Below, in pieces: positions 23,395 to 33,290 of a stretch of 64,000 nt of DNA. The DNA is taken from contig OX442416.1 in assembly GCA_949361645.1 (NCBI GenBank), positions 5,958,362 through 6,022,361 on the forward strand, in the 5' to 3' direction. Each line of letters begins with the position of its first letter. Positions within the stretch are counted from its first letter, which is position 1. The position numbers and the translations under genes are program-made. This DNA comes from Spongilla lacustris. Taxonomy: Eukaryota; Porifera; Demospongiae; Spongillida; Spongillidae. The notes beneath the pieces were generated by a model, which was given only the letters and a program-made list of their open reading frames with translations, ran no database searches and was not told the origin of the DNA.

Positions 23395-23925
23395 AATGTG
23401 TGCGTGTGCATGTATGCATAGACACTAATGACATACACACACATGAACACACACACATGTGCATGTTTGCTTGTCAGTGTGCATTGTGTGTGCATGTGAA
23501 TGTGCATGTGTGTGCGCATGTGTGGGCAAGTTTGTGTGCATGTATATGTGCATGTGTGTACATGTGCATGTGTGTATGCATTGTGTGTGTGCATGTGTAT
23601 GTGTGTGAATATGTGTATGCATGTGTGTGTGCATGTGTGTGTGCATGTGTGTGTGCATGTGTGTGTGCATGTGTGTGTGCATGTGTGTGTGCATGTTTGT
23701 GCATGTGTGTGTGCATGTGTGTACTTGTTCAGGTGTGTGTGCATTTTGTGCGTGCATGTGTACACTGTATGTGTGCACATACATACACACATGTACACAC
23801 ATACACATACATGTATGTGTGCATTGTGTATGATTGCACGTGTTATGTACACGAATGTGTGCATGTGTGTGTGCATGTGTGTGCATGTGTGTGTGCATGT
23901 GTGTGTGTGTGTTTGCATTGTGTGT
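23395..23925. repeat. TG-rich minisatellite/microsatellite
   Basis: Built from (TG)n with regular CATG insertions; between about 23,618 and 23,695 it is a near-perfect 12-bp tandem repeat CATGTGTGTGTG. All six frames are open over hundreds of bases because the repeat lacks stops; those frames are not genes. Confidence 0.9.
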
Positions 23926-25424
23926 CAGGGCTAGCAGAAGCCTTTAAGGTAAGTCACAAAACATAGCATTAATTGCATAGAAATATGGTAGAAAGTAACA
24001 ACGAAAGACAAAGTGGTCCAGATGTAGTTCACTGCAAAAATGGGTTGGTTGCTATGTCAACCCAAAATTTGGTCCGAGGTGTCGACTATGTAGTGTAAAC
24101 CAAATTTGGTTAAACTGTTTAATGGTTTTATGTTCACATTACATTGGTTTAATGCTGTCTAAATGCTCTCTCATGCTGGCTTGTACTAGGCTATTGCATT
24201 GAACCCCCAGTACTGAGTTTGACTATGATCAATAGTTTACCCATAAGGGGGCATGCAGCAGCCAGCCAGTCGGGTGTGCCATAGGGGTGCTGACCCCCAC
24301 TACTGAGCCTGACTGGGACCAAGGGATAAGGCTAGTTATCATTCGGTCAGCCAGTTTGCCACACCATGACGCTGGTCAAAGTTAAGTGGCTAGGTCAGGG
24401 TGTAGAAGCCTGAAGGGTGCTTGCTGCCTACCATTGATATACGAGAAAGAACACAGCAAACATGTGTTCTTAGTACAATCAATGCACAGGTGGAGTGGTA
24501 GGTGGGAGGCCAGCAGTCCTTTAGAGCAACCTGGCAAGAGCATCAACTCAGCTGATGCACCATATAAATATCTATATCTACCAGTAAATCCCAAAGGTAT
24601 GTTGTGTAATATAGGCATGTACACATGCTACTGATGCAGCTCATTCCTTGGAAACAGGTAATGGCTTTTAAGGATTCAAAAACAACCTAAAGGAAGGCAT
24701 TGTTTACATTTATTTGGGACCGACCAAGGAATTTTATTTGGGACCTACCTGAAGGGACATTATACCAATCAGTGACCATGCACGTACTGTGCAATTTGCT
24801 CTTCTGCATTCAAACTCTCCGACCCATCCAAGAGTCATATCTTTATAGGTGTTTATAGTAACCAAAGTATTTCATTTGGAACATGACCATGTACCCTTGA
24901 AACGTTATATCAATTTGTGGTTATGTAGCTCTAAAACATTATACCATTCTCTTGATCATGTAAGTAGCTTTGATACTTCATGCCAATTTCTGGGCATGTA
25001 GCTTTGCAATTTGCTCTTCTTCATGAACATGGCTTCAGTTTGTCTTGTAAGGAGTTCTTTCTTCCCAAGAAATATTCCTACTTCTTTGCCACACGGAACT
25101 GTGCTGCTGCCATGGCTGCTCTAAACCACAGTCTGTGCATATGATGTCATGTCCAAACTGCTGAGTTTAAAAAGGATTCACATGCATGATGCATGAATGT
25201 ATCAAATTGATGAAAATAATATGAATAACCGGTACGGCTTAGGCCATATTTGCTACTGCCCTGAAATACAACAATAAATTCATGCAAACCACTTATGTAT
25301 AATGTTTGGTAAACATAAAGGCATAACAACAAAGGCATCAGCAAGAGTGAATGGCGGATATCCAACTAACCTGTGGCCAACAAGCGACATGTACCAATGG
25401 TGGGTAGCTGGTGGGCAGTTACAT

Positions 25425-26060
25425 TAGTGCTTATCATCACACGTTACAAACCAGGATCATACTGATGCTCTTAGCAGGTTGCCTACAACATTGTCTAACA
25501 CCGACTGTATTCAAGGAAGTATAATTGGACTCATTGATTTTATGTCCTCAACACCATTGTCATCTGAACATGTTAAAAAATATACTCAAAGAGATCCAGT
25601 GCTGCCACAGGTCTGTTAAATGATGGACAGATATGAAACTGGGGGAACTTTCTTTCCATATGAGTCTAGGAAGTATGAACTTAGTGTCCAGGATGGTGTG
25701 TTGTTATGGGGCTCTCAGATTGTTGTCCCACCCAGGATAGTAAGTTGTGTGATGGTGAAAATGATAGACCTGGCTCGAGGTTATGTGTGGTGGCCTGGGT
25801 GGGAGTACAATATAGAGAAATTGGTTAAAAGTTGTAAGCAATAATTGTCAGGTGATACACCATTTTCCACCAACTGCCCCCTTACATTCTTGGGAATGGC
25901 CAAGTCACAGTTACATGCAGATTTTGCCAGGCCATTTTAAGGGCACATGTTCCAGCTGGTGGTACATGCTTGTTAAAAATGGCTAGATGCCCATCCATAA
26001 CAACCTCTGTGACACAATCATGAAGCTGCAATCCATATTTGCAATTCATGTAATACTCTT
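25425..26060 (+). pseudogene. Ty3/gypsy pol remnant (RNase H end and integrase zinc domain)
   Basis: AYHH near 25,428 and, after a frame change, HTDALSRLP (25,462-25,488) mark the end of an RNase H/connection region. From about 25,620 the frame reads YETGGTFFPYESRKYELSVQDG and LLWGSQIVVPP, then LARGYVWWPGWEYNIEKLVKSC (25,769-25,836), the integrase zinc domain with a deletion removing its His pair. Further decayed words (EWPSH, TIMKLQSIFAIH) extend to about 26,050. This lineage is distinct from the integrase at 20.5-22.2 kb. No LTRs were found. Confidence 0.7.
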
Positions 26061-27141
26061 TGACCTGCTATACTGCAATTGCAAAGCCAGACGGGTACAT
26101 GTAGCTAGCTGCATGAGAAATGGAACCCTGAGTTTCTGCACCCCAGCAGTTGCACACTTCAGCCTTTCCAGCTGCTGACCCACTTCTGGCTTCTGTCATT
26201 CTATGTTGTGGAGTTAAGTGGAGAGACTGCTGTTAAGTCCAAGGCAACTGCCAGCTGAGCCCTATGAAAAAGGGCAAAAATATATCTCAAGCTGTTGTGT
26301 TGCAAATGAACATCACAACCCCCTTATGTCATGGCATGATGCCCAATAGGATCGAGCTGGTGGGCAGGTCAGTAAGGGCAACATAGCTGTGATTATGTGT
26401 CCATCCATGCCGATAATTTTAAGGCAACATGGAACTCATCTGGCTCCAAGTGAAGAATAATTAAGACCCCCTTGACAGAATTTTGGCTAGACAATAGGAA
26501 GCATAACGTGATGTGACTGATAGTAGATGAGCACAGCTGGCTGGGGTGGAGATGAGGCACAGCTGGTCAAATTGATGGTCAGCAATCCTGGTCAATAAAT
26601 TGTAAGTCTTTTCTTCGACATAACTCCTGAAGAGACTCAGAGATGGAACTTGCAGGTGGAACCAAGCTATTGAATAATGAGATAGCTTGTAAAGTGAACT
26701 TATCCAGTAGAGCTGAATAAACTGCTTTGTCTACTGAAGCCAAATAAGCAGCTGAACAATGTAAAGCCAACCTATGGAGGCCTAGACCACCCTACCCGAC
26801 TGAGGCTCAGCTGAACTTGAAGCCAGAGTCTGAAGCATTAATTGCGACACAATCACAAAAGTGCATGGCAATGAACCTCCACATAAAATAATGCTAGGCC
26901 TTCAGACACAAGGCAAGATGGAGTGATGTGAACTAAATGAACCAGCTTACAAAAGCTAGGTGGCACAATGATGTAAGAGGAATGCAACTTGGGGATCAAA
27001 CAAACCCACCTCTGACAGCTGGGACAGCAATTTGACTGCCTTAGAGCAAGGAATTTGGCACAATATATTGCATCCCCAATAGGAGGACCCAGGATATAAA
27101 AGTTAGCCACATTAAACATCTTTATGTCAGGTAGAAAGACT

Positions 27142-27203
27142 TCGATGTTGAGCTCACACTTGGCCATAGTGATCACTATGGCCAAGTGTGAGCTCAACAT
27201 CGA
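27142..27203. repeat. Perfect 62-bp palindrome
   Basis: Bases 27,142-27,172 and 27,173-27,203 are exact reverse complements, centred on GTGATCAC. One arm is reverse transcriptase coding sequence (MAKCELNIEV on the minus strand), so the other arm is an inverted copy of it. Confidence 0.9.
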
Positions 27204-27206
27204 GGT

Positions 27207-27260
27207 CCCAAGAATGCAGTGAAGCGTCCTATGCATAGGACGCTTCATTGCATTCTTGGG
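27207..27260. repeat. Second, 54-bp palindrome, three bases from the first
   Basis: CCCAAGAATGCA ... TGCATTCTTGGG; arms 27,207-27,233 and 27,234-27,260 match with one mismatch, centred on ATGCAT. Confidence 0.9.
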
Positions 27261-27741
27261 GGCCTGCCAGTGTACCATCATCAAAGTACCACATTTTGAA
27301 AAAAAGTTTTGAATACTCACTGTCCACAGCAATGGTATGCAAACCAGAGTGAAAGGGAGAGAGTCAAAAGGTTGCCTCTGGTGAACTGCCCGCTCCAACC
27401 CAAGAGTACCCATGGAGTGCCACAAGATGGGATGCCACTTAAAACACCAAAACCCACCGGAAAAAGTGTTATGCTCAGGCAGCAGTATAATGAGGCTAAG
27501 AACTCAGGCCAGAAGTGGCTTTTCTTGATGACTATAGCTACTTTATAACACTTTGAAAAGTTTGTTCTGCTGCATTTCACCAACCACCAATACCTCAACA
27601 AACCATGGGACAATTATCTAATCTGTCTCTACACAGGGAATGTCATTTTTGAAGTGTTTGTCCAACTCTTCCAGCTCCGTCAGCGGTATAACCATCCCAA
27701 TAAAATGATACAACTTAGCTGATTGATGACCTTCAAGTCAA

Positions 27742-28618
27742 ATGCTGCTGAACATGCATGAGACCAACACATCAGCCAGACGTGTTCTGTCCTTTATAGA
27801 GGCAAGCCCACATGCAATAATAATCTCCCAGAAATCCCTTTCTGCTAAGTTGGATGATAATTTCTTCAACGCACTTCTGAAATCATCATCTGTAGCAGAT
27901 AAGGCACGTCTTCTGTCAGTTTCTTCCCCCCATGCTACATCCTGGCTATCAGTTGTGCCCTCTGAAAACTTGGGGCTTCACATGGATCCACCAGTTTTCC
28001 AGGTTGCTATCAAATGGTGGCTTGGACTTGACACCTCGGAGGGCTCCCAATGTGCACTGTGCCCAGGCAGTGCACTTGATCACCTTGGCCACCATGCAGT
28101 TACATGTACCAGCAAATATGGTGGTGATGTGGTCTCCCGCCATAATAGGATTAGGGACATCCTGGTGGAGACGTGTCGTTGGGCGCACATAGGGGTTAAG
28201 GTGGAATTTGGCAACAACCTCAGCAAGACCCATCCAGCTGACATCTTACTTCCCAACTGGGTCTTGGACAGAACTGCCATCAGATGTGTCCATCACTTCA
28301 CCGCTTAATCCTGTCACTTTGTTGGAAGCGGGAATGTCGGCCACAGCTGCTGCCCAGGCCACCGAGGCTAGAAAGCACCAAGCAAATGACCCTAAATGTT
28401 CAGATCTAGGGTGGGTTTGTGTCCCTATGGTAGTGGAAACCTATGGGGCTTGGGGAAAGGAAGCCACTACCATCATCTCCTCAGTAGCCTCCAGACTTGC
28501 CACCTCCACATGCCGGCCAAAATCTATCATACTAAACGAGATCTATGGTCGGCTGAATCTCAACCTGGTCTGTGCCAATGCCACAGCTGTCCTTTCTAGG
28601 ATAGCTCCTCCGCCATAG
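27742..28618 (+). pseudogene. RLE-A C-terminal half, one frameshift
   Basis: The first frame (27,742-28,308) carries SLSAKLDDNFFNALL, KARLLSVSSPHATSWLSVVP, FQVAIKWWLGLD, CALCPGSALDHLGHHAVTC (zinc knuckle) and HPADILLPNWVL (nuclease motif start). The second frame picks up at about 28,284 with DVSITSPLNPVTLLEAG, SDLGWVCVPMVVETYGAWG and IYGRLNLNLVCANATAVLSR, ending at 28,618. A single shift near 28,275 separates them, so this copy is fairly young. An (AAT)n tail follows at about 28,684-28,708. Confidence 0.85.
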
Positions 28619-28709
28619 ACCTAACTTTCACATATATTGTCTTGTGTAATCATATCATCAGTGTAATTGTAATTGTAATTTTTAATAACAATAATAATAA
28701 TAATAATAG

Positions 28710-28900
28710 CACAAACCACCATCTTGTACCAGAGGCTAAGCCTTTCACTTGTGAGAGCTAATGCTAGAGCCTTGCTCTCCCGCGCAAGGTTTTGGCATTC
28801 AGAGGAGGGGGGTTGAGGTGTGGGTGTGGGGTGGTTGCTGCTGTGACTTTGATTTTGTTAGTGTGCTGTATGATGTATGTAAAAATGATTATAATAATTT
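28710..28900 (+). pseudogene. Short 3' tail copy of RLE-A
   Basis: From 28,715 the sequence matches the last codons and 3' region of the copy ending at 52,917 (ILYQRLSLSLVRANARALLSR, then the GGAGGGGGGTTGAGGTGTG stretch). It is 5'-truncated and begins about six bases after the (AAT)n tail of the copy before it. Confidence 0.75.
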
Positions 28901-29041
28901 TATCAATAATAACTGCCAAAGTCACAGGCTTTTTTCGACCTGTTCTCCAACTTAAGCATTTGCTTAATTAGAGCAAATGCTAAAGCCATTCTCCGAACAG
29001 TGTAGCACTGTACCTGTCTCTGTGTTTGATTATGTATTCTT

Positions 29042-29467
29042 GGTCATGACCAGAAACAATCTAGACCGGCAGACATTCTAGTTAACAACTGGGGCTTCAA
29101 TGGCAAACCTGCTGCTTTCGACCTATCTGTGTCGTCTCCGCTAAAACCTGACATAGTTTCCGAAGCGGGACACACAGCATTCTCTGCAGCTTTTGCCACA
29201 GAGCAGCGAAAGATACAAGCAAATTCAGGGATTTGTGCAGAACTAGGCTGGAGCTGCATACCCCTTGTTGTTGAATCATTCGGGGCCTGGGGCCAACTTG
29301 CCTCTGACACTTTCAATCTGAAACTTTGTTTCCCACCTTTCAGTCTATCGGTTAACTCCTCCACTTCCACCAGCATTTATTCCAGACTAAACCTTTCCCT
29401 TGTGCGCTCGAATGCAAGAGCATTTCTTGCAAGGGCAGGTCCCCGTGCTAAAGTCTCAGACCTCTAA
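29042..29467 (+). pseudogene. RLE-A C-terminal fragment
   Basis: Open from 29,042 to a stop at 29,467: SRPADILVNNWGFNGKPAAF, DLSVSSPLKPDIVSEAG, AELGWSCIPLVVESFGAWG, IYSRLNLSLVRSNARAFLAR. This is the nuclease motif to the C-terminus; the zinc knuckle and reverse transcriptase are missing. It is a different subfamily from the neighbouring copies. Confidence 0.8.
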
Positions 29468-29684
29468 TTAGATGGTTGACTCATACATAGGTACTAGTTA
29501 AATCTTGGAATTTGTGTTTAACATATATTGTGAGGTTTCATAATAAATAAAAATAATAATAATATTTTTTTCTTTCTCCATTCTACATGAGTGGTGAGCA
29601 TCATAGTTGGATTTGCAACTACACGTTGGCTCAATCCTATAAGAAACGTGTATACAGAACACAGTAAAAATAATTATATAATTA

Positions 29685-30465
29685 TTTGGGATAGTTTCCG
29701 AGAAAATGTCGTAACTTATATATTTATGTTATAAAATTGCCTTGCGTTTGAATCATTATAACTTCCGAACGGTTAAGGATATTGACTTCCCATTTTCAAC
29801 ACTTTGGACCACACCATTTCTGTATGGTAATATACATTTGGGGCTTTGCACATGCTCCATGCCAGTATTGCAATGTTCGATACCCCACCTGGTTCAAACC
29901 CGCCATAACTTTAGTCAAATCGCTTCAAATTTAGTTTTTAGGTAGAGAGATCGTTTACTTATTCAGTTCGTCGATTTTTATGTCATCCGTTATGGAGGTA
30001 TAGTTGAACAAACTACGTCCACGTTTTCCCGTTTGATTTGCGCCAATGTTATAATCACCACCTCGAGTGGGACGCAATTTGCCCAAATCATTGGCGCGAA
30101 TCGAGCGCGAAAATGTGCACGTAGTTTGTTCAACTGTATCTCCGTAACGAACGGCATAAACATTAACGAACAGAACGAATGGATAGGTAAAGGACCTCTT
30201 AACCTAAATACGGAATTTGAAGCGATTTGATTACTCCTACCGAAAGGCTTGAACCCGGTGGGGTATCGAACGTTGCAATACTGGCACAAAGCACGTGCAA
30301 GGCTCCAAACTGTATTTTACCATAGAGAAATGGTGTGGTATGTAGTGTTGATAATAGGAAGTCGATAGCGTTAACTGTTTGGAAGTAATAATTCTTCAAA
30401 CGCAGAGCAATTTTATAACATTTTATATTTAAGATTTTCTCGGAAACTGTCCCATATACATTTAT
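29685..30465. mobile_element. Long foldback element upstream of the receptor gene
   Basis: Left words GGGATAGTTTCCGAGAAAAT, TAAAATTGC, CCACACCATTTCTGTATGGT, CCAGTATTGCAA, CGATACCCCACC and GTATAGTTGAACAAACTACG recur in reverse complement and reverse order up to about 30,465. It is a palindromic, non-coding element of about 780 bp centred near 30,065, ending about 120 bases before the proposed receptor start. Confidence 0.7.
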
Positions 30466-31204
30466 ATACTAAGAATCTTGTATTCCATAGAAACTGATTT
30501 CAGTGATAATTAACATTGAAGCCCTAAACCATGCTGTCGCGGGCTTTAAATGTCGTGTGTCCATGATAAGTCTTGCTATCTCGGCGCGATGGAAATTGAG
30601 AGGCGCATCGTTATTTTCAGTTTTTCACTTTTTGTTAGCTTTGCAGCTAATTGTCTCCAGCCGTGCAGCCAGGCATCGACATCCTCAAGTGACTTGGCTC
30701 AGAACCAGACGTGCAACGGTACCACAAGTCTGACATATCGCTTCTGTACATGTAGGTGCGATATCGACTGTTCGTTTTTCGGTGACTGCTGTAGGACCTG
30801 CTCTTCCAATCGCGTGAACAATGATAACATACGTGCCTGGCAGTGCAGCAGCACAACGGGGAGGCCGGAGAATATCTCTTTGGACGGAAATAGCACGGCT
30901 AGTGCACCTTACTATCTCATGGTGAGAACATGTGATCAACGATGGAGCCAAACACAGCTTCAATCATTTGCCGACAGCATTCGGTTGCAATGCGATAGTC
31001 TACCCGCCTCACCGGCAACATCGTACGCTTCGGCCGTAACGTACGCCAACCAGTACTGCGCGCTGTGCAACAATGAGCGCCCCGGTGACCTTGTATTTTG
31101 GGTACAACAGTACGCCTGTCCACCGTTCAACGGAACAGCCACGCCCAGTCTTGACCAATTGATATTATTGTGTACAATTTTTTGGCGTTTTCTTCCGCCG
31201 CCTA

Positions 31205-32665
31205 CAGGTGGGACAACTCAAGAGTATTCCGTTACGCGTCCTTCTTTGCAATATCCTGTATCTCTTCTCCCGTTCACAGCCAAAGGCTACTGCCTAGACC
31301 ATTTTGTTGGGCGTTGGAAATCAACTATGTGTCTAAGAAATATTCAGTGGAGGCATTAAAACAAAAAAGTTACGCTGTTTCTTGTTTTCTGAATAATGCT
31401 AATTAGTGATTCAAAGTGAATGTCCTTACAATCAGAGCAATACTGCTGCCTCCGTAAGGTATTATATTAAACTTCAGACAATATAGTATTGAATGAAACT
31501 TTCAAAACGTTTTGGCTGTGAACAGTTCAAAAGTTATAAAGGTTTAAAGTGTGTTAATTTGCTATAATGAGACACTCCCGCATTATCTGATTAGGCCGCT
31601 TGACCGCAAATGTTTCAAGCGGCTTTTGTTTATTTCGTGCACAAATTGAGAGCAACAGTGGTGTCAGTGCGCTGCACAATGCTATTACAGGCTCCCAGTT
31701 GCTATGCAGAGTACTAAGGGTATCTGAAAATGTAACTCGTCGTCAGTCGAGTCTGCAAACAATGGGACGAGGCGTGGTGTGCTTACATCACACTCGTGAC
31801 ATCGTTGTCGTTTCTGCATGAAAATGAAGCGGAGCAGCGAAGAATGTGTTGTGTTTACGAGACGTGCAGAATGGATGAAGGAAATCTAGAAACCGGCTGA
31901 CGAAGATTTTTTACGTACGTGATGGTCTGCAGCCATCATGCCCTATAGCCCATCTATAGATAGTGTAGTGCATATGAGTTACAGGATTCTGATGACGACT
32001 ACAGAACCGGTGAGAATGATGAATGATGCAAAAAAAATACTGCAGCCAACTATATTCCAGTCATGTCGTTGTTATTTGCGTAATGATATGAATTCGCCTG
32101 ATCGCACCACGCGCATGACTCGCGCGCGCCGTAATTTTAAAATCAATGCTGCCTAATTAATTTTCAATGTCATATATCTTACTAACTAAAAGCACAATCT
32201 TTTGTCAATTTATGACAGTTGTTTTCACATCCTTCCTCACAAAGGAACTTCATTTTTTCTACAAGAAAGTTCCTTCGATTAAGAAAACGAATCACCTCTA
32301 GGTCGAGGGGTTATCATTCGCCATTACTCACTGACCTCATGTCATCCTGCTTCAAAATTCGTTGTGCAAATAGAGCAGTCATGTATGTATGTACCTTTTG
32401 TTTTCGTTGTGCCATCAGCTTAATTGGAGATTTAATACACCTTGTTACGCGACATCTACATTACGCGGGGTTTTACCGCGAAACTACGAAAATCAATAAC
32501 CAACAACAACTAAAAAACGGAACATTGTAAATTGTTTCCAATTGTGTCTGCATTGTCTTCGAGCTTCACCTAGTATATATGTATCAAAAAAATTGGAACC
32601 AGCATTATCATTCCGTGCTTACCGACGCGGACACGTTTAGGAACACTCTTGAGTTGTCCCACCTG
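31205..32665. mobile_element. TA-flanked Tc1/mariner-like element inside the receptor coding region
   Basis: CAGGTGGGACAACTCAAGAG at the left and its reverse complement at the right are perfect for about 21 bases and similar for about 37; TA flanks both ends (31,203-31,204 and 32,666-32,667). The length is 1,461 bp, with no recognisable transposase, so it is non-autonomous. Joining 31,204 to 32,668 keeps the two receptor reading frames exactly in phase, which shows the insertion was into an exon. An alternative reading is an intron from the GT at 31,208 to the AG at 32,690-32,691, which is also phase-compatible. Confidence 0.75.
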
Positions 32666-33155
32666 TAATTTAAACGTACTTGTAAGTCAAGTCGCACGGC
32701 CGTGCATTCCAACTGTGATAGGTCATTGTCCTTCGAACTACTCCAACGCAACAGTAGTGAGAAAATGTATGGAGTACTCGTTCCCAGTAACGTGGAGGGG
32801 TAAAACTTACAAAAACAGTGAGTGCGCTTTGTGTAATGGAGTTTCAATTGCCATACCACTAGCCACGTGCACAAGTATCAAGATACAGGGGTACACTCAC
32901 ACACAGCAGGAGTTGAACGTAGCGCGTATGATGTTTGATGGTTGCTATGACTTTCAGAGTGACGACTTCTATGCGGTGCAACAATCTATACCCAGCCTTG
33001 TTCAGCCTTCTGTCGAGGAACTGTACCTAAACTGCAGTGATGTCACCACACTGTGTTTACCGACTTGCAGTGCAATGAAAAGGAGAGATCTCAGCAAAAT
33101 ATCAGATTCTGCATGGTCTGCAGTAAAGAGCATCAGATCAACAAACACTGCTGGC

Positions 33156-33290
33156 CCTCCTGGTGATGAGGGTAGTGCAAATCCCCCTGGTGATGAGGTT
33201 AGTACAAATCCTCCTGGTGATGAGGGTAGTGTAGATCCTCCTGGTGATGGGGTTAGTACAAATCCTCCTGGTGATGAGGGTAGTGCAGAT
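33156..33290 (+). repeat. 27-bp coding repeat (PPGDEGSxN)x5
   Basis: Five in-frame copies of a 27-base unit in the receptor ectodomain encode a Pro-Gly-Asp-rich, probably extended linker before the membrane region. Confidence 0.9.

Larger units (their letters stand above)
18014..25104 (-). mobile_element. Ginger-like DNA transposon with about 1-kb inverted repeats
   Basis: The left flank 18,014-19,275 and right flank 24,035-25,104 are collinear inverted repeats. In order from outside in, both contain AAAGAACTYCTTACAAGACAAA, CATGAAGAAGAGCAAATT, TTTGGTTACTATAAA, GAGTTTGAATGC, ATTGGTATAATG, CCTGTTTCCAAGRAATG, CTTTGGGRTTTA, GAGTTGATGCTCTTG and ACCAAAATTTGGT. Between them on the minus strand lie integrase segments followed by an OTU protease. 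Ginger/GIN elements are cut-and-paste transposons using a Ty3-like integrase, and members with cysteine protease domains are known; the assignment is inference from that layout. The exact termini and target duplication were not resolved, the two arms are diverged, the coding region is broken, and the left arm has other insertions, so this is an old copy. Confidence 0.65.
26580..27590 (-). pseudogene. RLE-A reverse transcriptase segment, inverted part of a composite insertion
   Basis: Minus-strand words in order: PILWHSMGTLGLE (about 27,425), PFDSLPFTLV (motif B remnant), the area of the catalytic box disrupted by two palindromes, MAKCELNIEVFLPD, FYILGPPIGDAIYCAKFLA (about 27,090), CKLVHLVHITPSCLVSEGLALF (about 26,930), GGLGLHRLALHCSAAYLASV (about 26,765) and SISESLQELCRRKD (about 26,610). 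These correspond to the middle of the protein. Many frameshifts. The matching C-terminal part follows in the opposite orientation from 27,742. Confidence 0.75.

Noticed and set aside
23274..23966. Long open frames rich in His-Thr or Cys-Val in both strands
   Set aside because: They are translations of a (TG)n/CATG repeat, open in all frames with extreme composition; not genes.
29892..29910. GGTTCAAACCC-like word as a tRNA T-arm (B-box)
   Set aside because: No A-box, acceptor stem or cloverleaf could be found around it, and it lies in a foldback arm.
31208..32691. Treating the receptor interruption simply as a normal intron
   Set aside because: The inverted ends and TA flanks, and exact frame continuity on removal, favour a transposon insertion; splicing remains possible and is noted in the finding.
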